A stretch of DNA of 64,000 bases, taken from contig OY979725.1 of the NCBI GenBank assembly GCA_963855995.1, positions 2,852,001 to 2,916,000 of the forward strand. Reading direction: 5' to 3'. The stretch's first letter is position 1, and each line of letters opens with the position of its first letter. Below the pieces are notes generated by a model. That model saw only the letters and a list, made by a program, of their open reading frames with translations, was not told where the DNA came from and made no database searches. The stretch comes from Muricea muricata. Taxonomy: Eukaryota; Cnidaria; Anthozoa; Malacalcyonacea; Plexauridae. Shown here piece by piece: positions 56,501 through 64,000 of the stretch. The position numbers and the translations under genes are program-made.

Positions 56501-59500
56501 TACAACCAAACTTTACAATTTTACTAAATTTAGGAAGCTTTTTCCAATTGTGCTAAAATTGTTTTCGAATTTAAAAGTTTGTCTAATTGGGGAATGGCCA
56601 TCAAAATCTCACTTCAACCAACTCTTCAATTAATCTCTATTTTTTGAACCACTTCCGGTATTCTACATTTTCTGTTTTCTTGACTTCAAGATATACAAGA
56701 CGTGTAGATACATCATGGTGTGCCTCCAACTATACATTAACGCACTTTTTTCTGTGTCAACAGATTGTCCTCATCTGCAACACTGTCGTAGTTCTAATTA
56801 TTTTTTCTTAGCGCTTTATTTTAAAGTGAAGATCGAATTTACAATGGTTAATTAAGACTCGTAAGGGCACCGAAGCTCGTCTGGCCATACAATACGTGCA
56901 TACGTCCAGGTTCCGCGTGCTCCCAGGTTCAGAGTTCATGTTTCATAACATACCATTTGCATTTTGCACAGTTGGATATTCACATAATATTTTGTCGCAG
57001 CCAGCTTTCTCTCGCTAAAAAACGTCATTAGCAGTTTAGTGTTTTTCAACGTTTTTCAACGAATCGCAATGTTTTTCAAATGGCAATGATATTTGTTGTC
57101 ACAGTGTCCTGTGTAGCTTCGTTACAAAGAAAAAAACCCATCTTTTTAAAGTAATATATGCACGTAAATGTTATTAGGCGATAAATTCTGTATTAAATGC
57201 ATAGGATACATTAGTAATGTTCCTGCCGACTATTTTGAGTTTAGTGATATCACAAGTAAGAGGAAATGGGAAGCTGACATCTTGTTCACATAGAAAAGAT
57301 AATTCATATTGTTTATAGTTCATAATCTCTATTTCATATTGTTGGTGGCTTCCTCTAATTTTAACTTCCTCTAACTTTAGCAGTAACACCGTAAAAATCA
57401 TTTTTTACACGAAAACATGATTCTATTTCACGTGTTTGGATAGATTTCATGCGCAGACGATAAATCGTATATACAGCTTTACTCGAGTGTCTGTAATATT
57501 TTACCGTTTTCAAAAATATCGAAGATTAATAAGTCTGATTGAAGATGAATAATCTCCAAGAAATCTTAATGAGAGTGTCAGGCTGTCTACCGTTAGACAG
57601 AATTATAAATTATGAAAATTTCAGCATTCAAAAAATCCAATGAGATAATGGCTGATGAGAAGTTAAATGAATTAGATATTGATGAATGATTTTATAATTT
57701 TAATGTTTTTCGTATACATTATGCGCCTTGGAAGCGCGTCTTATGCGTGTCGCCCCAGTGCAAGTGGGTAGAGACCGAAACAGATATATGCTTCTCTTGC
57801 ACGGCCATTTTTTTGTCACGCAAGTGCGAAAATTTGGCGAAAAACTACCATGGGATGTTTCAGAAAAGCTCTATGTATTCATTCAATTTTATCACTCAGT
57901 GAAAAGGACAAAAGTCTCAGCAAGTATTGGTATTACAGCAGTCAACAATGATTTCTGAGGGTTTAGCCGCTCTATCAATATTCCTCGTAGGAGGAAACCG
58001 GAGCACGCGGAGAAAACCCACGACTTCCGGCAAACGGCCTTGACGACATTTGCCGTGGCAAACCCTTCTTTCATTTTTTATGCGGTGTTCATTTTATAGA
58101 CTTAATTAAAATCACATGCATGCGGTGATTACGTTCAGAGGTCAAACTGTGTATAATATTGAAAGAAGAATGCTTAGATATACGAACTAAAACACTTTAT
58201 TTTTCTTCTAAAACTTTCACCTATGAAAAATCCTTAGGAAATATTAAATCATCAATTACTAATTAAAATAAAACATATATAACAGAAAACGCGCCATATG
58301 AAGGACTTTTAGAGTTTAAAAGATTACAATTCAAAGCTGATCTCATTTCTACTACAGAAAATATCGGAAATTCTTTTTTTTGGAATATGTTCATGAAAAA
58401 GATATAAAATACGTCAACATAAAACTGGCATGTCACGTAATTTTAAAAAGGGTTAATATTTGCTTATGCCCGCAAAATTATGCCGGAAAAGTGATGTCAT
58501 CTTCATATGCAACGACTTGAGAATTTATCCAAGATGGCGGACTGCCCACATGACTGGATATAAAAAGGCTATAAAAGCATTTATTGATAATTTTCATATT
58601 TCTTCCAAATACATGAAACAAAATTAGGTTAAAGAACACAAGTGACTGAGAAATTCATAATTTGCAGAGCCGTGAAATACCTTGGCGGAGACAAGGATAG
58701 AACATGCAGAATAATGCAATATTAAAATATCAGTACATTTGATGATACGATGTGTAATTGAGTTTCAATGAATAATATGCACACGACCCCAACTTCTCGT
58801 TACCAAAAAACTAGTAAATTGCCTTTTGGCGACAATTTTATATAGTAATAGAATTTCTTGAATGCATATGAAGAATGAGGCGCTCGTGATTTTTCAGTAA
58901 TTCGTCCATTTCATGCAGATCAAATAGGGTTTTTTCATTTCCTCTTAATTTGGAATTAGGATTTTCATTACTTTTGACAAGATTGCCGCCTCAGTTTGAA
59001 AACTCGTTTTAAGTTTGTATCAGATGAGTAAACAAACACTGTTCTCAGCCAGAGTTATGTGTAGAGGTTTCCGCACTTTCCAGGTTTTTCCGATGACTAT
59101 TATTACGGACGGAAAAGCGACAGACATGTTTACTTTCGGGTTCACACAGAGATTAATATTATTCTGGCTTGCATGCACGCAACATAATCATATATAAAGC
59201 TAAGAAAATTGGTATGAATCTAATATTAAGTCGATTAGTGGAAGGAAATTCTTACTTAAATGCAATGACTTTCTTTTCCAATTATAAATTGTGACATCTT
59301 TATATGGTTGTAACATTATTATATCATTTACCGTAAACTAAATACATATATATTTAACACTCATATTAAACACCCGTGGTTTCGGATTAGGTTTAAAGTT
59401 AGGGTTAGGGTTAGGGTTAGGAAAATTCGCGACGGTCGCGCGAGGAGCCACACGAGCTACACATTTTTTTCTTATTTCACTAGTGAAATATGAAAATTAT

Positions 59501-62500
59501 AAGTGTTTTAGTTTCCGGTAAAACACCCATATCCATGTGAAGTCTAATAAACCTTCCCCCGCTAATATATCTTGATTTTTTTTAATCTTGTTATATAACT
59601 TCTAAGATAATTTGTTACTGAATTGTTACTTAATTTAAAGTACTGGAAAGGTATATATAGGTCCTTAAGTTCTTTCACTGCATGAAACCATGAAATGAAA
59701 ATCGACATTTCGAGAGAAGGCATTTCGTCGGGGCGAAGTTAAGGCCGTTTGACTTCCCACGACAACTTCCTGACGAAACACTTTCGTTCTTAATTCTTTT
59801 TCTAAAACTTTCCCTTTGGTAATTCATTGTTTTTGTTATAATGATAAAATATTACTCAGGATTCTAACTCAAAGGTTTTTATTCAATTTTTTATTTTTGC
59901 GACGTTTCGGATAGTTTTACTATCCGTTTTCAAGCTTTTTTACTTATTTAAATTCACAAAAATCACAACTACAACTAAAAAAATTGAAAACGGATAGTAA
60001 AATTATCCGAAAAATACTGGCACTAGTTGTCAAATAGAAATCTATTTTTCGATCCAAATTATCAAATTTCTCGTGAAATATAATTTACTTTGATTTTGAA
60101 TTTCTGGCAGACTTGTAATTTTCTTCAATGAAGCCAGTTACTAAGTTTCAAGAAGTTTCACAAAGGGAAACACAAGATATAAGTGATTAACAACAGCAAA
60201 ATGGATTTCTATTTGGTAGCTAGTTCTAGGCTTTTTACTCGGCCACGGTCAGATCAGCTAGATATTAGTTCGAAATATTACTTAATTTAAAGAGTTTCCT
60301 TCATAACAATAAAATCTAATCCCTCAGGCACTTCTATAGTTATTGTATTCTACAACGGTCAGGTCTGAAGGCCATGCATTACCAGTCTAGCCATGTACAT
60401 GGGAAGTGTCCACAGTTTCATACTAAACAACCTGTAAGCTGGGCTGCCTGCTGCCTGTGATTTTTCACAACTCCGCCATCTTGGTTCCGCCATTTTGATA
60501 TCGGTAACGATAGCTATAGTTAAATTAACTATAAGTACAATCCTGGAAAAAATATTCGTGGACTTTTCAAACAGTTAAACCATCTTTTATATGTTTCAAC
60601 ATAATAATCTGCCTTTCGCAAAAAAAAATTGAATTGTGATTTTAACACCACCCCCCCCCCCCTCACCCACTGGAAGAGCGAGCGTCGATTTGTAAGGTGT
60701 TTGACCTTAATTTCAACATTGTAAAGGGGGGGGAGTACCATTAAAATTAGTTAAGTCTACGAATTAATTTCCAGGATTGTAGCTATACTAATTTTAGTAA
60801 AGTTAAAATTTCATTCCAATGTCCCTTTAAGGAGTATATTTTCTGCTCCTCTTGGAGTAGAATAAAACACAGAAACGCGATTAGACTTTGACCATGTGAT
60901 TGGGCGATTAGACCTAGACAAACTTTTGAGTTCGGAAAACCAATAGACGATTTGCATGTTAGACTAACTTTCAATCTAGGCAAGACGAACAAAATCTTTT
61001 ACCACAGTTAAAAAGAGCATCCTAAAATTAGTAGAATTGCCAAGTTTGGTGGCGAAATGTTGTAAAACATGGAAAATATGGCCTCGCAAAGTTTGCAAAT
61101 TTGTATACATTTGTATTACGCGAGGAAAAAGTTACCACTTTTGATACAATTTTAGCTCAAAAGTGGTAACTTTTTTCTCGCGTAATACAAATGTATACAA
61201 ATTTGCAAACTTTGCGAGGCCATATTTTCCATGTTTTACAACATTTCGCCACCAAACTTGGCAATTCTACTAATTTTAGGATGCTCTTTTTAACTGTGGT
61301 AAAAGATTTTGTTTGTCTTGGCTAGACTGAAAGTTAGTCTAACATGCAAATTGTCCATTAGCACAGCCGAAAAGAGCATCCTAAATTCCATACAATTGTG
61401 ACGTTTGGTTGCAAAATATTGTAAAATGTGGAAAATATATATAGTCTTCTCAAACTTTACATTTTACAATATTTTATAACGTTTGTCTAATTGGGGAATA
61501 GTCCCGTAGAATTGTGTCGCTATTGGCGAAATATGTAAACATTTGATACAAACTTACGGAGATCTGATTGGCATCCTTAGCTTCCAAGGATTTCTTTTTG
61601 AGGTCATCAACCTTAAAATGCAACCGTATTTTGCCTTTCTTCCCCCGCAAGCAATTGGACAGCGGTGGACCACCGATCCGTGCCCGCTTTGCGAGGCTTG
61701 GCTCTAAGTTGTACAGCGGCTGGGCGTACGGGGACGTAGAGTTAGCGTTAGAGGCTCGAATTTTTTCCATGTGTTTCTGAAGTTGTTTTTCAGTCAGGCC
61801 AATGAGGCGAGCGCCGGCAGCATAATGACCAACGACGTGCGGAGCCTGGGCACGTTTATATTTACTGTGGAAGTAACTATAAGAAGAAATATTTTGAAAT
61901 ACACTTAAGTCTGATGTCCATACATGGTCTTTCTTACAAGAAAGAGATCTTCACTACCTAACGGTAAAACGGAATTTGGTGTTTCGAGCAAAGGTCCTTA
62001 GTAGTGGCTACTAAACGAAACGTCAATTTCTGTTTATTAGAGAGGTTTGGATTTCACTTTGACTACCGCCACCTTTCCCGATTTTTAAAGAACCTGATTG
62101 GTCAATCGGGTAGGTCCGGCACATTTCATTGGCTAAGAAGGAGATTAAGGTAGCGGTATTCAGAGGTATATATGTCTGCACGAACCTTAAAACATTGCTT
62201 GCATATGCCTAATCTGGAAAACAATGAAACAAAACATCTTCTACCAAAATCTTTTGAGTTTGTTGGGAAACATTGTTGCTTACTGGGACGCAAATTATGT
62301 TTCCTAACTGGACAAATAGGGAAATATTGATAGGAAACATGATATCTCTGCCCTATGAATTATAAACAGCTAGTGTTTTTTGTTTTATTCAAAAATTTGC
62401 ATCCAACGTTACCGATCGCAAGACTGACAACCAAGACACATCCTTACAAAAATCCCACGCGACGCGACCCAAAATCCAATGTGATCACATCAATTTCACA

Positions 62501-63626
62501 CGGGACCACAAAAATTTAACACGTGTTTTTGAACATTTCATGTGACATGTTTGCAAGGTATACATCAATCCCATGAAAGATTAATATCTTCGTTTTGAAA
62601 TAATTACGTGTCATTGGATGCATAGAAGATGTTTCATATGAGAGGTTTCTACACAACCTCGTTCCCAGGGCCTCTTTGTGGTTAAACATGTGGCGGACAG
62701 AGGCCCTGGCAATAGCTGGTTGTCACATGACCAAAGTTTACAATATATTTGGAAAATTTATTTCAGAAATTATGCACCCGAGCAGTTGGTAGGAAAATTT
62801 TCCAACTATATCTTGGAAAATTTGGTCATGTGGCAACCAGCCTTTGCCGCAAGGGCCTTCTACCTCACGTTTTACCACAGAGGCCGTGGTAACCAGCTTA
62901 GTTTCTAGTTTGAATACTCTTGTTTCTTTCTGTTCTGGGAAAACTGCCAGTCCATAACTCTTACCCGACTATTTCCTCCATCGAGTGTAATGCAGAATTT
63001 TTCATAAACTGTGTAAGGGCCTCGAACAACATTATCTCACGACTATGATTTTTAGTCTCCAAGCAACTACTGCTGTCTTCTATAAAATGATACACTACAG
63101 ACATTCACAGGGTGTCTCTGATACCGGCAAGGTTTCTTTAGGGGATAAATTTTATTAGTAATTAATGAGAGACGAACTTATGTTGCACATACATAGAGAC
63201 ATAATACAATCGCATGTTTTACATGCATAGACACATAATACACGCATGATATGCCGCCCATTTATTCAACTTTCTACCGTACAAACGTTTTAAGTTGCAA
63301 CTTAAGATGCATTTTTTCAAAAACATCGAGGGTGGGGGTTGTCCCCTTGCCGACATCACCGCAGCCATAAAACCAAAGTTTATTCCACTGGTAAATTGGG
63401 AAAGCACTGTCATCTGAACGTTGTTAGACGTATAAAGCAGGAGAACAGTCAGGGCTCTGAGTATTCGCGATTGCAAAGATGGCACTTGCACTGGCTATCG
63501 TTCCAGTCAAATATACATAGAGGTCACCCTCCCCTCCCCAAAACAAAAACTTACCAAATGCTTCTAGGAATTTTTCTGTGTTTGTCATCAAGTTAAGAAA
63601 CTCATTAAAATCGATTTCCCCATTAC
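38525..63626 (-). CDS. EF-hand domain protein, 3' part (five exons)
   Basis: Exons on the minus strand: 63555-63626, 62965-63079, 61558-61876, 39050-39268 and 38525-38719 (stop TAA). Phases are 1, 2, 0 and 0 and fit at every junction. The first visible exon encodes the second half of an EF-hand, GNGEIDFNEFLNLMTNTEKF, so a calcium-binding loop is split by an intron. The next encodes a helical EIMLFEALTQFMKNSALHSM. Then come Lys/Arg-rich segments (YKRAQAPHVVGHYAAGARLI; LRGKKGKIRLHFKVDD; LTPKKRGRDGKRVPLTFDDL) and a charged C-terminus ending YPYTHGYTHYTIWL. The layout recalls cilium/sperm EF-hand proteins such as EFCAB3 or SPATA21, but I cannot name it. The 5' end lies beyond the window. Joining the 61.5 kb and 39 kb exons rests on phase and strand only. 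Confidence 0.68.
40808..41347. repeat. Tandem satellite, four units of 135 bp
   Basis: Units beginning ATGTGATGTCTATCAGTCAA start at 40808, 40943, 41078 and 41213, an exact 135-bp period. Differences between units are few (for example ATTAAGATGTT versus ACTAAGACGTT), and units alternate between two subtypes, suggesting duplication of a dimer. Confidence 0.95.
42048..42260. mobile_element. MITE with TCGTTTCCGAGCG termini
   Basis: Left GGTGCACACAGTGTCGTTTC plus CGAGCG is inverted at the right as CGCTCGGAAACGACCTCATG and GTGCAC. About 213 bp, non-coding. Confidence 0.75.
43242..43547 (-). CDS. Hypothetical protein, 101 codons
   Basis: ATG at 43547 opens a complete frame with protein-like composition: MSRLIQPKNAATVYNMYVRS, then KFKADPLDYNFATAMQPFG and VEQREAFVLAMISQPRAI. 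The stretch is visibly richer in G+C than its surroundings. No family is recognised and no signal peptide or membrane helix is evident. It could be a small lineage-restricted gene or a remnant of a mobile element. Confidence 0.3.
   Translation of the reverse strand: MSRLIQPKNAATVYNMYVRSLEKFKADPLDYNFATAMQPFGACMQLHAAAIISSKYQSLAVVEQREAFVLAMISQPRAISERKRPVQYINWSPPAKLGTVA
43814..44063 (-). CDS. Possible first coding exon of a small secreted protein
   Basis: From ATG at 44063 the frame gives a hydrophobic segment (ILKTVVAVCCCEIIALFKF), then a polar Gly/Ser-rich part (RDEYRQPGYTHHGESSSGSP). A donor GTAAGT (43808-43813) could end the exon at 43814. No acceptor partner was identified and no family is recognised, so this is weak. 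Confidence 0.18.
45133..45206. repeat. Near-perfect 30-bp-arm hairpin
   Basis: TAGAAGACATTTGACTTAAA and the following 10 bases pair with their complement ending near 45205, around a loop of about 8 bases (GGGTCGCC). CATGGTT-type sequence also follows the right arm. No target duplication was recognised. Confidence 0.75.
47004..48371 (-). CDS. Class A (rhodopsin-like) GPCR, single exon
   Basis: Seven-helix receptor of 455 residues, expected at the plasma membrane; ligand unknown. Helix 1 carries Asn24 (GNVLVILAVF), helix 2 NLAVSDF (Asp52), helix 3 starts after Cys78 and ends LDRF (Arg103), and helix 4 has Trp130. Cys155 in loop 2 can pair with Cys78. The third intracellular loop is very long (about 192-353), acidic and Asn/Ser-rich. 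Helix 6 reads VLCLP, with Cys370 where most receptors have the toggle Trp. Helix 7 reads NVFVY (407-411) in place of NPxxY. Position 3.32 is Ile, not the Asp of amine receptors, so an adenosine-receptor-like or orphan cnidarian type is more likely. NES at 72-74 is a possible glycosylation site. The gene lies within the long intron of the EF-hand gene, same strand. Confidence 0.92.
   Translation of the reverse strand: MMDWRDILFVAVLLLIAVVTVIGNVLVILAVFSNRRLQNPANYLIVNLAVSDFFQGALSLPIRTAGLLNTGNESLVRCDVVISLIILFHSASNFNLALIALDRFIAVSKPFSYANAVKTFGYKIVIGLTWLFCLILSGCIIVGWQKNPEEPGKICRFSATLTDEYLIMYVCIVDVTPLTIMMITYTYIFRATRRHISHIRAHEIAVNHAAINQAFDSRRQSDACASKQSQNDTETQNAVSKADNANATEKDKATKSVNDTSLKHEEEAEMSNNNNDGDELKQEEVPAQDTDGKVVAQLSVQQQASPIQSEMSRACESCNDNLNNGGGGLRKPRITSQNSTSTSSLPLSTSRTRKATRTVLAIMGFFIVLCLPITIIDVIEVWCRTCPVPRPVIVIALCMVGSNSAVNVFVYGGYNTDYRKAYWNIWRRLKQTFSSLFSRTKNTVQSVQTVTNSSH
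51805..52247. mobile_element. Foldback MITE with ATTTTGTGGAA termini, copy 2, carrying telomere-like repeats
   Basis: Termini ATAATTTTGTGGAAGCACCA and TGGTGTTTCCACAGAATTAT are inverted and match the element at 37570-37743. The interior holds an inverted CGATCCGAACGTTGTAT pair, CCCCAACCCTAACCCTAACC near 51955-51971 and GATCAGACGTTACGGATAGAAAGC-like sequence related to copy 1. Confidence 0.75.
52350..52600. mobile_element. Foldback element with AGGGACCGCGGAGCG arms
   Basis: AGGGACCGCGGAGCG (about 52354-52370) is inverted as CGCTCCGCGGTCCCT near 52583-52599. The motif TAAAGCCCCACCAATAA also recurs near the right arm. Non-coding. Confidence 0.6.
56210..56599. mobile_element. Long-arm foldback element, family F1, copy 2
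   Basis: Begins TAGACCATTCCCCTATTAGA and ends with the inverted TCTAATTGGGGAATGGCC. Arms of about 170 bp turn near 56405 and resemble the copy at 8761-9134. Confidence 0.8.
59393..59423. repeat. Short telomere-like (TTAGGG)n tract
   Basis: AGTTAGGGTTAGGGTTAGGG continues for one more unit. About four units of the metazoan telomere hexamer lie in non-coding DNA far from any evident chromosome end. Confidence 0.8.
59900..60016. repeat. Inverted repeat around CGGATAGT
   Basis: TTTCGGATAGTTTTACTATC on the left is matched in inverted form by GGATAGTAAAATTATCCGAA on the right, with a 50-bp spacer. A poly-A/T context suggests a short foldback element. Confidence 0.5.
60886..61505. mobile_element. 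F1-type foldback element split by a younger foldback
   Basis: Outer pieces 60886-60942 (TAGACAAACTTTTGAGTTCG-like) and 61356-61505 (ending GTCTAATTGGGGAATAG) match family F1. The inner element occupies about 60943-61355. The outer copy has lost most of its central palindrome. Confidence 0.75.
60943..61355. mobile_element. Nearly perfect 410-bp palindrome inserted in an F1 element
   Basis: Arms of about 200 bp pair almost base for base around a turn at 61150-61160 (TACAATTTTAGC). The left arm begins near GATTTGCATGTTAGACTAAC. The very few mismatches between arms indicate a recent insertion or recent arm homogenisation. Confidence 0.85.
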
Positions 63627-64000
63627 CTTAAAAAACAAAGTGGAAATTTAAAAAAGGGGAGGGAGTATCAATTAAGATTTTGTGCATGACACTTCGCTCG
63701 ACTTTAACAGTAAATAGACACAATCAGCTAACGTTTGTTTACACCGTTGTCACCCAATTCCCATCTTCGGATCATTCACATGGTTGGATACCATTGTCCT
63801 GGTTTGCAAATAGTACATTGGGACAAAAGTAACCAGGCATACCAATCATAAATACGAGTTATTCATTCATGTCCATACTTGTAAATGCGTAGTTACTTTT
63901 GTCCTCAGTTACGCTGCTGCAAGCTAATATAATACTAACTAGGCATGTGAGTGATCTGAAAAAAATATGTGAATTGGGTATAAACAAACGGTGGCCGTTT

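Larger units (their letters stand above)
48372..61557. other. Right part of the large EF-hand gene intron
   Basis: This 13 kb contains no exon I can support. It must include the GPCR 5' UTR and promoter next to 48371. Identified elements are MITEs at 51805-52247, 52350-52600 and 56210-56599, a SINE tail fragment at 57975-58075, telomere-like repeats at 59393-59423, an inverted repeat at 59900-60016 and nested foldbacks at 60886-61505. Short frames (for example 57174-57401 minus and 54288-54524 plus) have no recognisable features. Confidence 0.5.

Noticed and set aside
57174-57401. 75-codon minus-strand frame
   Set aside because: Composition is mildly protein-like but there is no family match, splice context or neighbour to support it.

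Overview
This is a nuclear window from an AT-rich metazoan genome, most likely an anthozoan cnidarian (stony coral or anemone). Genes are split into short exons with canonical GT-AG junctions, have clear vertebrate counterparts, and sit among many small foldback DNA transposons, tRNA-derived SINEs and microsatellites. Cnidaria is an inference from gene architecture and repeat style; the exact taxon cannot be read from the sequence. No operon, CRISPR array, viral gene or LTR element was found.

Layout, left to right. (1) 133-14230, minus: an MGAT5 N-acetylglucosaminyltransferase gene in 20 exons, which I reassembled with consistent splice phases into an open frame of 784 codons. (2) 14231-20261: intergenic, full of MITEs. 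(3) 20262-27283, plus: a four-exon SLC16/monocarboxylate-transporter-like gene encoding 456 residues. (4) 30207-35837, minus: TMEM50A in six exons (153 residues), head to head with (5) 36135-36752, plus: an intronless PSMB3 proteasome subunit; 297 bp separate the two start codons. (6) 37198-37893, plus: SMIM15 in three exons, convergent with (7) 38525-63626, minus: the 3' part of an EF-hand protein gene. Its last five exons are in consistent phase and bracket a 22 kb intron. (8) 47004-48371, minus: a single-exon class A GPCR nested in that intron.

The most unusual locus is MGAT5. Its N-terminal cysteine module, present once in human MGAT5, occurs twice in tandem as separate exons, and the first copy lacks one of the five cysteines. 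The exon that should encode the segment corresponding to about human residues 325-370 was not found, yet the flanking exons join in frame. From memory of the human structure, the cysteine lacking in module 1 corresponds to one that pairs with a cysteine in that missing segment. The gene also uses one GC-AG intron.

The rest of the window documents mobile-element activity: three hAT-type elements with exact 8-bp target duplications, two clear element-in-element nestings, a 55-bp perfect hairpin with 9-bp target duplications, a tandem SINE dimer, and a 4 x 135 bp satellite. The neighbouring genes (glycosylation, transport, membrane, proteasome, signalling) are functionally unrelated, as is usual for an animal chromosome. 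TMEM50A and PSMB3 probably share a bidirectional promoter.
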